The notes under the pieces are model-generated. The model was given only the letters and a program-made list of their open reading frames with translations. It was not told where the DNA came from and did no database searches. From a virus, in the IMG/VR virus record IMGVR_UViG_3300035192_000045, positions 1 through 35,628 of that record: a DNA stretch of 35,628 nt. One strand, 5' to 3'. A program made the translations under genes and the position numbers. Shown piece by piece: positions 24,998-34,564 of this stretch (position 1 is its first letter; every line of letters begins with the position of its first letter).

Positions 24998-27109
24998 TTA
25001 CGTAACAGTAATGAATTTCTTCAAAGCGGGATCGCGGTCCGCCAAGGCGAACACCAGCTTCTCCATATCAACCCGCAACCGCCTTCCGCTCTCGGTATTC
25101 ACCGAGTCGAACACCCAATACCCCTCTTCATCGTGAGGCGAAAGCAACGTTGAGTTGCCTCCGGAATCCATGACTCTCCCTTCACCGGCAGCCGCGTAGA
25201 ACGTCACCGTATTGGCGGCCGCCCCGACAGGAGCGGTTCCATTCACGAGATTCAAGGCATTTGTGGGATCAGTGGTACCCCGCGCTCCAGGAGTCCCCCC
25301 AGCATTCAGATTCGCCCCATTCGCAACCGTCACGTCTTCATCAAACAGACTAAGACCCGCATCGACATGCAACGCTTCGTTGTTGGTGGAAGAAATCTTC
25401 ACCGCGTAAGAAGTCGCCTGAGCGGCACCGCTCTCGTTGACCGATATGCAGATACCGTCATTAGCCGCTGCCGGTTGCCCACTGGAACTCAGATACACCA
25501 TCGAGGAGTCAGCTACACATGCTCCATCATTAAGAACTCGAATGATACCGCCGTTTGCTTCTCCAAGCCAACCATCACCGCTCGTCGCGATAATGGAAAG
25601 TGCCGGCTTTGTCGCTTGTGTCGCGGTTAACACATATACTCCCACGGTATCGGTTTCTTGTGGAGCAACATATACCCCAGCTCCCGCTCCGCTCGGTGTA
25701 ACCACAACAGCGTTCGTGTCTCCCGTAACATCCGGATTGGTTATCACTAGCGCCGGTCCCGTATCGTCCGCTACGGATATATCAACCCGATCATCGAAGA
25801 GAGACCGTCCCGCATCAACATGGAGTGCTTCATTATTAGTCGACGAGATATTTACAGCGTAAGTAGTCGCTTGTCCCGCGCCACTTTCAATCACGGTCAA
25901 CACAGCCCCATCGATAGCCGCAGCGGGCTGCGTCTGACTCTCAAGACGACAGATAGCCGTCCCCGCTGCCAAAGCCCCATCAGACACCGCAGTAATCAGA
26001 CCGATACCATTCGCACCGACCCAACTTCCGGTCGCTCCATCGGCATAGAACCCGATCCCGGTTCCGCTCGCAGCGGCGATAAATTCATAGCCCTCACCGC
26101 CCGCAGCCCCGGCCGTAGTCGTAACCGCGTACCCGGTTCCCGCGTTCTCGATGCTCACCGCATCCACATCCCCGGTAGCGTTCTGGTCAATCGTCACCGC
26201 CAACCCACCGGTCGCATGCGTCTGCTCGACTTCGAGAACCGCGTTGGTCCCGGTGGCGTTGTTCCTCTTCACATAACTGGTAATATCCTGAGTGGTATCC
26301 ACCTCGAATTTACCGTTATCCAACTGGAAATTACCTGCCGTTACCGTAATCATATCAGAGGCCGCAGCCCCCGTGATCTCGATCTCGCCGTCTTCCTTAA
26401 CCCCAAAGACAGTCGCCGCTCCGGTCTCATCATACGCCTCAAAATAATACCCGCCGTTAAGAGTACCCTCGGTGAGATTAACCTTAAGAGCGCTCCCCGT
26501 AGTCAGCGCCGCCGCGTCGATGGTGAAAACGTCCCCGGTCACGACCGAGTCCGCTGTCATCGTATACGCGCTCGAAGTCGATGTATACGTTTGCGTCACC
26601 GCCCCGGTGATTGTGGGGTTATTCAGCGCCCCCCCGAGAAGACTCTGAAGAGTACACTCCGCAGCGACTTGCGAATCCCAGAAAACCAGCGCGGTCCCGT
26701 TGTGGTAAATATACCCGTCGGCCGCTCCGCCGCTTGCCCCGAAGCCCAACTTCGTCGTATCCGAAAGGATATTGATATATCCACCAGCGGCGTCGATATT
26801 GATGTTCGCCCCCGCCGAGGTATCCAACCGGACATCGTTAGCGCCTTCCTGCCAAACAGAAAGGTAATCGGTCGCCCCGCCGAGCCGTACCGCCGTCGCC
26901 TCGCTGACAGCTCCGTCAATCGCTTGCCCTCCATCGAAGGCCCCGTCCAACGTGCCACTTCCACCGGCAACCAACTGCGTCAACGTCTTCGTCGCCGCAA
27001 CCGTGGCGTCGTAGAAAGTGAGGTTACTCGAACTCTCGGTGATATACGCCCCATTCGGGCCGATATACAATTTGTCCCCGTCGCCTACAGTGAGATTGGA
27101 ATCACCCAT
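24998..27109 (-). CDS. Repeat-containing fiber-like virion protein, 703 aa
   Basis: ATG 27109 follows AAGGAGG; an upstream in-frame ATG lies within the capsid gene. The protein is Ala/Gly/Thr/Val-rich with short beta strands, as in fibrous trimers. Two copies of about 82 residues (359-440 and 509-590) share QPAA..DG, ES[G]A.QAT.YAV and ISSTNNEALHVDAG blocks. The C-terminus (about 655-703) is different and charged. Its place immediately after the major capsid gene suggests a head fiber or decoration rather than a tail fiber; this is inference. Confidence 0.75.
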   Translation of the reverse strand: MGDSNLTVGDGDKLYIGPNGAYITESSSNLTFYDATVAATKTLTQLVAGGSGTLDGAFDGGQAIDGAVSEATAVRLGGATDYLSVWQEGANDVRLDTSAGANINIDAAGGYINILSDTTKLGFGASGGAADGYIYHNGTALVFWDSQVAAECTLQSLLGGALNNPTITGAVTQTYTSTSSAYTMTADSVVTGDVFTIDAAALTTGSALKVNLTEGTLNGGYYFEAYDETGAATVFGVKEDGEIEITGAAASDMITVTAGNFQLDNGKFEVDTTQDITSYVKRNNATGTNAVLEVEQTHATGGLAVTIDQNATGDVDAVSIENAGTGYAVTTTAGAAGGEGYEFIAAASGTGIGFYADGATGSWVGANGIGLITAVSDGALAAGTAICRLESQTQPAAAIDGAVLTVIESGAGQATTYAVNISSTNNEALHVDAGRSLFDDRVDISVADDTGPALVITNPDVTGDTNAVVVTPSGAGAGVYVAPQETDTVGVYVLTATQATKPALSIIATSGDGWLGEANGGIIRVLNDGACVADSSMVYLSSSGQPAAANDGICISVNESGAAQATSYAVKISSTNNEALHVDAGLSLFDEDVTVANGANLNAGGTPGARGTTDPTNALNLVNGTAPVGAAANTVTFYAAAGEGRVMDSGGNSTLLSPHDEEGYWVFDSVNTESGRRLRVDMEKLVFALADRDPALKKFITVT

Positions 27110-27120
27110 AATCCACCTCC

Positions 27121-28032
27121 TTACGCGCCGGCGTTTCCGTAACACCCCGTAGGATCATTACAGTAAACCAGGAACCTCTCCATGACGTTGTGCATAAAAT
27201 TCCCGGTCGAGAAATCGTCGGTATTGTTATGAGTCGCCTTCATCTTCCACTTGAGACTGAAATCGTGCTGCTCAGCCACCAAGAACCACGCGTCCGTCGA
27301 GGTAACATACCGGCAAGGAAAATGAGTCAACCCCATCTCCGGCACCGTCGATTTATCGTTGTTCATCGATCCGGGCTTACCGGAAGTCCCGAGAAGAACT
27401 CTCGCGTTCCAAAACGCGGTCCCGTTATTGGCGGTAATCAAATACTTCGGCTCCATCAGGATCGGAAATCCTTCCGGTCCTTTCAAGGTGGCAAAGTAGT
27501 CCATACCCGCTTGCAACGTAGTCTCACTCAAAGCCCCGTCGGAAGACGGCCTGTTATTCTGACTCGTTCCCGTCTCCTTAAGCAGCGTCCTACCGCTGGC
27601 AACGAAAATATAATTCCCGTCCCACGCGGTATGCGTTGCGAACCCGGAATTGAACAGATCCCAGAACGAAGTGTCCGGCTTCACCGAAGCGCTCCGCCCC
27701 AGCGAGTTCGCCATCTTCTTGATATTCCCGAACCGCTCATCCTGCACCATCTCCAATGAGTATTGGAACCCTAACGCGAACATCGTATATGTCCGGGTAG
27801 CGGGAGACCGCTCAGTGGGAATGTCATAAGTGATCTGCTGCCCTTCCTTCTTCTCAAGCAACGCTCCTAAACCGGAAACCTCCGCCTCAACGTAATTCGT
27901 CCCCGGAGGAGCCATCTCGATCTTGGCGAGCTTCGTATACTCGGTGGGAGTATTCACCAGGTTAAACCCCACCATCTTGTCAATCAGCTTATTGGTCTGC
28001 TGAACCAAATTCTTTGTATTTGCCAGTGCCAT
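27121..28032 (-). CDS. Major capsid protein, 303 aa
   Basis: Preceded by scaffold and cement genes and followed by a fiber-like gene, the usual place for the capsid gene. The N-terminal helix (LVQQTNKLIDKMVGF) leads to an extended-loop-like region (about 45-75) and strand/helix segments (TYTMFALGFQYSLEMVQDE, PILMEPKYLITANNG) consistent with an HK97 fold. Strong GGAGGG site before ATG 28032. The length is within the range of small HK97-type shells. Confidence 0.8.
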   Translation of the reverse strand: MALANTKNLVQQTNKLIDKMVGFNLVNTPTEYTKLAKIEMAPPGTNYVEAEVSGLGALLEKKEGQQITYDIPTERSPATRTYTMFALGFQYSLEMVQDERFGNIKKMANSLGRSASVKPDTSFWDLFNSGFATHTAWDGNYIFVASGRTLLKETGTSQNNRPSSDGALSETTLQAGMDYFATLKGPEGFPILMEPKYLITANNGTAFWNARVLLGTSGKPGSMNNDKSTVPEMGLTHFPCRYVTSTDAWFLVAEQHDFSLKWKMKATHNNTDDFSTGNFMHNVMERFLVYCNDPTGCYGNAGA

Positions 28033-28043
28033 ATGTTCCCTCC

Positions 28044-28505
28044 TTACGCCTCGGCGTCCTCAAGGTCAGTATAAGACGACCTCGGGAAAGTCACATAGAC
28101 ACGGGCGTTCGCGCCTACCTCCGACCCGGACTTCAGCTCCATAATCTTGACCACTTTTTCGGTGGTAGAGTCCTCGTTAACCTCCTGAATACCGGTCGTA
28201 CCCTCAAGATCAACAGCTACCCCAAGATGACTTGCGGTCGCGTATGTGCCTGAACACTGAGCCTCGAAAATGTTTGTGGGAACCGCCGGATAAAACATGA
28301 TCTCATCGCCATCCACACCGGCTTCGGCGGCGACTCCGTGAATCTGACCGGAATTACTCAACGCAATGGTACACTCGCCGCTTGCGAAGACCAGAGCGTC
28401 TCCCGCAGCGACCGTACCCCCCAACGTCACCCAATCGACGTAAGGCGTATCGGACCCCATAGTCTTGACCCATTTAAACCCGTTAGGACTGTCAACATTA
28501 GCCAT
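28044..28505 (-). CDS. Capsid cement / decoration protein, 153 aa
   Basis: Small beta-barrel-like sequence with VTLGGTVAAGDALVF, IHGVAAEAGVDGDEIMFYP and ARVYVTF strands, a pattern common in head-stabilising decoration proteins encoded beside the capsid gene. ATG 28505 has GGAGGA upstream. Identification depends on position and fold-like pattern. Confidence 0.65.
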   Translation of the reverse strand: MANVDSPNGFKWVKTMGSDTPYVDWVTLGGTVAAGDALVFASGECTIALSNSGQIHGVAAEAGVDGDEIMFYPAVPTNIFEAQCSGTYATASHLGVAVDLEGTTGIQEVNEDSTTEKVVKIMELKSGSEVGANARVYVTFPRSSYTDLEDAEA

Positions 28506-28537
28506 ACTGGATTTCCTCCAAAACTAAAACTCCCGCG

Positions 28538-29161
28538 CTATGCCCCAAGCCGCTTCTTAACCTCATCGGGTTTACCGCCAAGCTGCCGCATCTCTTCCGT
28601 AGCGGCCTCTTCAACCACCCCGTTATTATGCTTCGACTTCCGCTCGACTTCCCGCAGCATTTGCATATGCGCTCCTTGAGGAATCTTCATCAAGTAAAGT
28701 TCCTCGTGGCCGTGAACCCCCACTACGTGACGGTCACGTTTCTTGTCGTAGGCGTATGTCTTAACGCCATCGGCACCGGTTACGAATGAATAACCCATGC
28801 TCAAACAGGTCTGGAGTTGTTCCGGTCTCTTCCAGCATGTATGATACTTCTTCTTAAACCCCTCGGAAGCCTCAACCTCGATCCGTTTCCCTGCCTCAGC
28901 ATAGGAAAGATCGACCTTAATCCCTTCCAAGGGATCAACCTCTTCCCGCTTGCTCTCCATCTTGAACGAATGAAAAGCGGCGAAGTAGTTACTCTTACTT
29001 CTCGCGGAAAGCTTCTCAATAATCCCCTGCGGAAGCTCCAAAAACTTCCCCGGGGCGCTTTCAAAGAACAATTCGTTCTCCTGATCCAACTCTACCACAT
29101 CCTCGACCTTGTTGTCAAGGGAAATTGTGCACTTTTTCATACTACCAGTCTGATTTTCCAT
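28538..29161 (-). CDS. Hypothetical 207-aa protein of the capsid block
   Basis: ATG 29161 lies just after the scaffold stop with GGAGGAG in place; a start 18 bases earlier is possible but would overlap. The N-terminal half is mixed, with a basic/acidic helix near 40-60; the C-terminal half has YSFVTGADGVKTYAYD and a HGHEELYLMKIP segment, then a Lys/Glu-rich tail. No family recognised. Location between scaffold and cement suggests an assembly role. Confidence 0.65.
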   Translation of the reverse strand: MENQTGSMKKCTISLDNKVEDVVELDQENELFFESAPGKFLELPQGIIEKLSARSKSNYFAAFHSFKMESKREEVDPLEGIKVDLSYAEAGKRIEVEASEGFKKKYHTCWKRPEQLQTCLSMGYSFVTGADGVKTYAYDKKRDRHVVGVHGHEELYLMKIPQGAHMQMLREVERKSKHNNGVVEEAATEEMRQLGGKPDEVKKRLGA

Positions 29162-29162
29162 A

Positions 29163-30008
29163 CTACTCCTCCCATCCATAGTTCCATCGCAAGAAATCCG
29201 TTTCCTCGATCCCGCGCTTAAAACACTCCGCCTTCTCTTCGGCAGTCAACTTCGGCTTCGACGGCTTTCTATTCGGCCGAGGATTACTAACCACCCCGGC
29301 CGTCACTGTTCCACCGCCCGTACCCGCTTCTTGCGCCTGTTTCTCAACAATCTTCCGCGCTTCCGCCTCAACCAACTCCTGAAAATGGTTCGCCCGTACC
29401 CGCTTCGCCGCGCTCTTATACACATTCGGATCAAGCTGCGCCCCAGGAGGAAGCCCGTTTACCTCGGCATCTACCTCGGCCCCGTAATCCCGCATCACCT
29501 GCCCCAACTCGGGATCAAGTTCCGCCAGATTCCGGTACACCGGCATATTCCTCGCCAAAAGCTGCTGCGTCACCGGCTCCATCTTAAGTTGCTGAAACCT
29601 ATCCAACAACCCATCAGGATCGTCGAGAAAATTCTCCTTGATCTCCTTCCGCAAGGAAGCCTCTCTCGCTTTGTAATCTTCAAGCCACTTATTGTACGCT
29701 TCGCTCCCCGAAGGTTTTGAAACAGGTCGCGAAAGCTTCTCACCCAACCGATCCACACTTTCTGAGAGAGCCTTCGCCGAGTCGCCTCGCTGCGCCAACT
29801 CCTCTCTCTCCCGACGCATCGCCTCCATCTCCGCGATCAACTCCTCTTTCGTCTTGCCGCGATGCTCCTCCGGCAACCCCTCATCGGGATCGACCGGAAT
29901 CTCCTTATGCTCCACTTTCAGCGCCGGGTGAATAAACTCCACCTCCGCCTCGCCATCCTCGAACTTAAGCTCCTCGTTCTCAACCTCATTCCGCGTCTCA
30001 TCACTCAT
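29163..30008 (-). CDS. Scaffolding protein, 281 aa
   Basis: Very acidic N-terminus (ETRNEVENEELKFEDGEAEVE), central coiled coil (about 52-100) and a basic region near 245-255 before the C-terminus. This charge layout and the position between portal and capsid genes are characteristic of phage scaffolds that guide shell assembly and then leave. Start ATG 30008 overlaps the upstream gene's end. Confidence 0.75.
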   Translation of the reverse strand: MSDETRNEVENEELKFEDGEAEVEFIHPALKVEHKEIPVDPDEGLPEEHRGKTKEELIAEMEAMRREREELAQRGDSAKALSESVDRLGEKLSRPVSKPSGSEAYNKWLEDYKAREASLRKEIKENFLDDPDGLLDRFQQLKMEPVTQQLLARNMPVYRNLAELDPELGQVMRDYGAEVDAEVNGLPPGAQLDPNVYKSAAKRVRANHFQELVEAEARKIVEKQAQEAGTGGGTVTAGVVSNPRPNRKPSKPKLTAEEKAECFKRGIEETDFLRWNYGWEE

Positions 30009-30273
30009 CTTTAACCTCCTTCATCATATACCGCGAGATATCCTCAAAATCGTATTCAAGCGATCTGATACCTTGCGCCGCGCCTTGCGCCCGATAAAGG
30101 GCATTTCCCTCGGCCCGTACGCACTTCTCAACATAAGGCCTCGCTCTACTCCGCAACATTTCCCGGAGCGCCCGCCATGTCGGCGGGTTGAGCGCCAGCC
30201 CCGCCAGTATTTCCATATCCTCCACCGGCACCTTGAACCGCGCCGCCAGTTTCACCAATCGCTCTTGGTCCAT
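30001..30273 (-). CDS. 90-aa protein overlapping the portal gene
   Basis: ATG 30273 has a strong AGGAGGAGG site and the first 128 bases lie inside the portal gene in another frame. Helical, with a HTH-like pattern (VKLAARFKVPVEDMEILAGLAL) near the N-terminus and an Arg-rich middle. No family recognised. Its stop overlaps the scaffold start. Confidence 0.6.
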   Translation of the reverse strand: MDQERLVKLAARFKVPVEDMEILAGLALNPPTWRALREMLRSRARPYVEKCVRAEGNALYRAQGAAQGIRSLEYDFEDISRYMMKEVKDE

Positions 30274-32140
30274 TTCCTCCTCCTGTCATATTCATTTCCC
30301 TTACCTGAGTCATCATCTCCAACATCATCTCGATATCCTTCACGTAAGGAAGCATTCCCTTCTTCTCCATGGTGAAGAACTCCAAAACCTTCCCCATCAA
30401 CGTCTGCGATCCCACAATAAATTGCTGTCCGAACTCGAAATACTTCTGCATGAACGGAGTGGCCGCTTGCGGCTGTCCCGTCTGCTGTGCCACTTGCATC
30501 ATGGAAGTCAGCAAAGTCAACGTTTGCTGGCCGTACATGTTATACAACTGCGAAAGCGTTAGAATCGCTTGCCGCCTCGCTTCTTCGGTCTGCTCCACCT
30601 TAGTTGAGGAGATCGAAAACGCGAAATTAAGGTGAATATCCTCCACCTTCAAGTTGAATATCTGCCGAAGCAGTTCCTCCTGCTCAGGGCCGAGCAGCGA
30701 CGTATCCACCCGGCCCTTATTACGGATCGACTGAAACACCACCAAGGCCCCGACTTGTGAGAATCCCTCCTCGACGTTCGCCACCGCTGAGTTAAACAGC
30801 CTCGATTTCTGCTGCGCGAGAAACATCGTCCCCGAGGCGGTCGCCCGCGTCTTCGCATACGCATCCGGCTGGCCCATGAACGAGTTTCCCGCCCCGCCAA
30901 CCTCATCGGCGAACTGCTTCACAAACCCCATCATGCTCATATTCGGCATGGCCGTGTTCGGGAAAACTAAAGGAAATATATCTTCTCTTGGATTATCCAT
31001 CTCAAACTGCTTCAACGGCCTGAACTCCTCCTCAGGTCCTATGTTCGACCCGCGCCTTGTGGCGAACATCTGCAACGAACTAACATGCGTCGAATTGACC
31101 GCCATGTTGAAGAGAGCGTCCATGGCATCTTGAAGATGTTCTGTCATCTGCCCGACGCCTTCCCCGTAGAGTCTGTTTGGGTATGGGATATAGGTAATTC
31201 TCACCACCGACCGTACCCCGAGATCGTTCACCTCTTCCCGCAAGATGGTCCGAGATTCGAGTTCAATCCACAGCTTAATGTCCTCCGCTACCCCATCATC
31301 ATCAATGTCGGTAAACACGTACACCTCGAATATCTCATACAGCTTCGCGTCTGAGGGGTCGAACCCTTGTCGCACCGCTTCATCCTCGCGGTTGTCATCC
31401 TGCTTGGACCTGTAATCGTCCTTGATCCGGTCAATCCCTTCGAAGATCCCTTGCGCCTCGCGCTGTTTCAACTCGTGCCAGGTGAGATTGTGCCGGATCG
31501 CCAACCACTCCGCCGTCTGTAGGTCGGTCACGTGTTGTCGGCAGTAGAAGTCTTCAATCATTATGGGGACTACTCCGGGACCCTTACGCCGGGTCACCGA
31601 GACCGTCTCCAATCCGCCCGTGGCACCCTTTCTCTTGAACTGCATGACATCCTCGATCCAAGGGACCGACACAAACTGCGTACCGAACGAAACAAGATCG
31701 AACAGCATCTCCCCTAAGACACTCCTGAGATTTAAGTGAAACTTGCTTTCCACTATGAGGTTCAAGTATTTCTTCAACGCTTCCGCCGCCGGAATATTTG
31801 ACTCGTTGTTCCCCTCGACGTGGAAGAAAGGCCGCTTCTGATCGAAGGCTGCCTTCATGCTGGCCGCTATCCCGTTCGTATTCGTCTTCGCAAGCGGGAT
31901 GCAAACATTACTCGCCTTCTTCCAAGGGAAGTTCTTTACTTCCTCTTCCGGCCGGCCCTCTCGCTGCCGCCTCCACTTGTCCACTTTTTTCAGGAAGGGC
32001 TCCCGTTCGGACTTCGCTGTTTCAATCTCGCTCGTAATGAGATCGATTACTTCTTTACGTTGATCTTCGTCCTTCAGCACCGCTTCCGTATAGAAGGGCT
32101 TCTGCTTCTCAACTTCGTTATCGGTTTCCAAGTCGGACAT
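30146..32140 (-). CDS. Portal protein, 664 aa
   Basis: The typical size and order after the terminase. N-terminal helices (EVIDLITSEIETAKSEREPFLKKV), a central region with ITYIPYPNRLYGEGVG and GVGQMTEHLQDAMDALFNM, and a helical stem with TRATASGTMFLAQQKSRLF are all portal-like, closest in style to P22-type portals. The C-terminus (about 615-664) is a Gly/Ala-rich tail that overlaps the next gene. It forms the ring for DNA entry. ATG 32140 directly follows the previous TAA. Confidence 0.85.
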   Translation of the reverse strand: MSDLETDNEVEKQKPFYTEAVLKDEDQRKEVIDLITSEIETAKSEREPFLKKVDKWRRQREGRPEEEVKNFPWKKASNVCIPLAKTNTNGIAASMKAAFDQKRPFFHVEGNNESNIPAAEALKKYLNLIVESKFHLNLRSVLGEMLFDLVSFGTQFVSVPWIEDVMQFKRKGATGGLETVSVTRRKGPGVVPIMIEDFYCRQHVTDLQTAEWLAIRHNLTWHELKQREAQGIFEGIDRIKDDYRSKQDDNREDEAVRQGFDPSDAKLYEIFEVYVFTDIDDDGVAEDIKLWIELESRTILREEVNDLGVRSVVRITYIPYPNRLYGEGVGQMTEHLQDAMDALFNMAVNSTHVSSLQMFATRRGSNIGPEEEFRPLKQFEMDNPREDIFPLVFPNTAMPNMSMMGFVKQFADEVGGAGNSFMGQPDAYAKTRATASGTMFLAQQKSRLFNSAVANVEEGFSQVGALVVFQSIRNKGRVDTSLLGPEQEELLRQIFNLKVEDIHLNFAFSISSTKVEQTEEARRQAILTLSQLYNMYGQQTLTLLTSMMQVAQQTGQPQAATPFMQKYFEFGQQFIVGSQTLMGKVLEFFTMEKKGMLPYVKDIEMMLEMMTQVREMNMTGGGNGPRAIGETGGAVQGAGGGYGNTGGAGAQPADMAGAPGNVAE

Positions 32141-32497
32141 TTATTTCCTCCCTTTAATCAGTCGCTTGACATCTTTTCCGTGAAGCTCTGCGTATTCCCG
32201 TACCCAACCTCGCGGTACTCTTTGCACCATCCCCACTTGCCCGGTCCGCAAGCACATACGGGCCGCGATAAATACCTCTTCGTTGGTTTTCGCGATAAGA
32301 TATCCGACTTCCTCGCACAGCCACGATCTCTCATCGTTCATCCACTCGACTATCTCTTCCTCGTCGAACCAATTCGTGTTCGAGTGCGCGTCGTCCCAAA
32401 TAATACACACCTTTTTCCAGGGTTTCGGGAGAAGGCTAATAGCCGGCGGCGTTGGCGGTTCTTTTCGACCAAGCCTCGTCTTGCTTTTCTTTTTCAT
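32141..32497 (-). CDS. Hypothetical 118-aa protein between terminase and portal
   Basis: Starts at ATG 32497, overlapping the terminase end by 62 bases. Has KVCIIWDDAHSNTNWF, then VGYLIAKTNEEVFIAARM and VGMVQRVPRGWVREYAEL segments. Small phage proteins of this pattern often sit beside terminases; their function is unknown. The N-terminus is Lys-rich. Confidence 0.65.
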   Translation of the reverse strand: MKKKSKTRLGRKEPPTPPAISLLPKPWKKVCIIWDDAHSNTNWFDEEEIVEWMNDERSWLCEEVGYLIAKTNEEVFIAARMCLRTGQVGMVQRVPRGWVREYAELHGKDVKRLIKGRK

Positions 32498-34157
32498 ACA
32501 TCTCCTTTTCCGACAAGGGCCGGATGGTGTTGTTTATCCCGAGACAGAGCATATCAAGAATATCTTTCCGGTTGCTTGCCGGGAATGTGGTCACCTCATC
32601 GAGGAGCTTCTGCCGGATGCTCTTTTCCGCATACAGATTCCTCTTCTCCAACACGGGCTGGAGGGTGTTGCGGATCACAGCGTCCTTCTCTCCCGTTTTC
32701 GATATCGGTCTCAGATTGAGGTAGTAGACCTTGGATTTTGAGCTAAGGGCCGCCTGCGCCCGTCTCCGCTCCTCATCCTTAATCACCGGACCGAGAATTT
32801 TGTACGCCCCCTGAGCTTCAAGCAACGTTCCCCCGAGATACCCGTAAAAGCGTTTGGCGTTGGCAAACAGCCAATCAATAATTGTGGAAGGCGGTACGAA
32901 GTCGACATCGAGTGAGAGAAGGAAAATCTTATCCGAGCTGTGATGTGCCACGACCCCGACCGCCGTACGGGAGGTCTTGGCGGAGATGTACTTCTCCGTG
33001 GAGGCGGGATCGATGGCTTGCTTGGTGTCACATTCAGCGAGATTCACCTTCGTCCGCACGCTATTCCCGAACTCGTCGTTGTCGAAGTAACTTATCCACC
33101 ATCCTCCCCCGTCGTAGATAAGCTCGCACTCATTGACATCGTAATGGACGAGCTCACTTAAGCCGCTCTTCTGTGGGTGATTTTGAATCTGCGTCCAATA
33201 GGTCCAAGGGTCCTCTTTCTTCGCCGCTTCGATCATTGCCTTCGTGTACCGCTCCGGCATGGTAATCTTATCATCCTCAACCACCATCCGGTAATAGACC
33301 CGCCACTCACCGTTAGAAGAAAACTTATACGTACGGTCGTCGAGTTCCTTCCAGTACCCGATTCGCTCCCGGATCGAGTTGAATATGAAGGCGTGGGCAT
33401 CGTCTACGGCATACCTCGTCCCCACATACATGATGCTTGATTTGAAGCTCTTTACCAAAGTGCGCAGATTCGACTTGAGCCAGTTGGAAATGCGGTACAT
33501 ATCGGCGCTCGACTCACGATTCGCGTTGAGTTGTTGATCTCCCACAGGATCATCGATGTAGATACGGTTGGCGTGGATTCCGGCGGTTGAGCATCCGACC
33601 CCGTGGGCCGAAATCGAGGCGGATGTCTGGTATTTCGAACGGTTTGGCAGGACGGCTTCTTTAGCATTCCAACGCGGGGCGTTCTTCGCGGGCACGTAGT
33701 CGGGATAAAGCGCCGCAAACAACTCGTTCGAGTCGAAAACACGCTGCGCGGTCTCCAAAAATTCTCCCGATCTCTCGGCGGTGCAGGAAAACAGCCCGCA
33801 CGACTCGTCGGGATCACGCAAAAGGGTCCAAACGCAGTCTCCGATGGTGAAGATTGTGGATTTGAAGCAAAATCTCCCCGTGAAGGCGGCGGATCGGTCC
33901 CCGGGGCGGTGGGATTCCATCGCGAAGTCGCACATGGAGTCGTTTAAACCCGTGTTAAGTTCGTCGAACGGGCCCGCATAGCCCGCGATAAACTTTAGGA
34001 AGAACCAAAGGGACACATATCCGGCCTGGACGAGGATGGGAAAGAATTGCCCCTCAACAAAATGCCCGCTTATGAAGGTGTCGATGATTTCAAGGAGTAT
34101 TTTCTTCGGGTCCGAGGCGAGAAAGAGGGGCGCTTTCGGGTGCGGGAGTATCCTCAT
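32436..34157 (-). CDS. terL: Terminase large subunit
   Basis: 573 aa packaging motor. Walker A variant GRFCFKST at 94-101 (the FKST form seen in related terminases), Walker B IYIDDP with D202/D203, and a C-terminal RNase H-like nuclease with D382 (AIDPAST), E446 (LLEAQG) and D534 (ILDMLC) all visible. Cuts concatemers and drives DNA into the prohead through the portal. Start ATG 34157 overlaps the small-subunit stop. Confidence 0.9.
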   Translation of the reverse strand: MRILPHPKAPLFLASDPKKILLEIIDTFISGHFVEGQFFPILVQAGYVSLWFFLKFIAGYAGPFDELNTGLNDSMCDFAMESHRPGDRSAAFTGRFCFKSTIFTIGDCVWTLLRDPDESCGLFSCTAERSGEFLETAQRVFDSNELFAALYPDYVPAKNAPRWNAKEAVLPNRSKYQTSASISAHGVGCSTAGIHANRIYIDDPVGDQQLNANRESSADMYRISNWLKSNLRTLVKSFKSSIMYVGTRYAVDDAHAFIFNSIRERIGYWKELDDRTYKFSSNGEWRVYYRMVVEDDKITMPERYTKAMIEAAKKEDPWTYWTQIQNHPQKSGLSELVHYDVNECELIYDGGGWWISYFDNDEFGNSVRTKVNLAECDTKQAIDPASTEKYISAKTSRTAVGVVAHHSSDKIFLLSLDVDFVPPSTIIDWLFANAKRFYGYLGGTLLEAQGAYKILGPVIKDEERRRAQAALSSKSKVYYLNLRPISKTGEKDAVIRNTLQPVLEKRNLYAEKSIRQKLLDEVTTFPASNRKDILDMLCLGINNTIRPLSEKEMYEKEKQDEAWSKRTANAAGY

Positions 34158-34564
34158 TCTGCGTCTCCCGCTGAATCAGCCCCCGCGAGGTCATTTGCAG
34201 GGGCGGCGTCGGGGGTAGGTAAGGAAGATTGAATAGGGGTAACGTTTTTTTCACGTATCTCCTCCTTGATGGATTTGAGATCGGCTCCGTTTCCGGAGAG
34301 GGCGAACTGGAGAGTGATTCCCGAGGCGGCCTGTTGTTTCTTGGCTACCCCGTTTCGATCACATATTTCGGTAGCGGCGGAAACAGCTATTTTGTCGTCG
34401 GAAGATTTTAGCTTGCTGTGTAGGGTCTCGACGGCGTCGAGGGTGGCGAAGTCGAGGGCTTCTTGGATCTGTTCGGCGGTCGGTCGGGAGCGCTTCTTCC
34501 CAGGGTCGATGTAGGGATTGACTTCGTCTTCGGACTCGAACTGGAGAGCGTCGTCTTCACTCAC
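34154..34564 (-). CDS. terS: Probable terminase small subunit, 136 aa
   Basis: Located directly before the large subunit with ATGA coupling. Helical centre (AEQIQEALDFATLDAVETLHSKL, then IAVSAATEICDRNG) matches small-terminase style, while the C-terminus is Pro/Ala-rich. A clear HTH is not obvious, so the call rests largely on context. Confidence 0.65.
   Translation of the reverse strand: MSEDDALQFESEDEVNPYIDPGKKRSRPTAEQIQEALDFATLDAVETLHSKLKSSDDKIAVSAATEICDRNGVAKKQQAASGITLQFALSGNGADLKSIKEEIREKNVTPIQSSLPTPDAAPANDLAGADSAGDAE

Noticed and set aside
25820-27142. Long open frame of 440 codons antisense to the 703-aa fiber-like gene
   Set aside because: It is a by-product of C-ending codons in the real gene, with Arg/Pro-rich low-complexity translation and no start signal.
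29095-29125. TTGACA on the - strand inside the 207-aa gene as a capsid promoter
   Set aside because: No reasonable -10 box lies 16-18 bases downstream.
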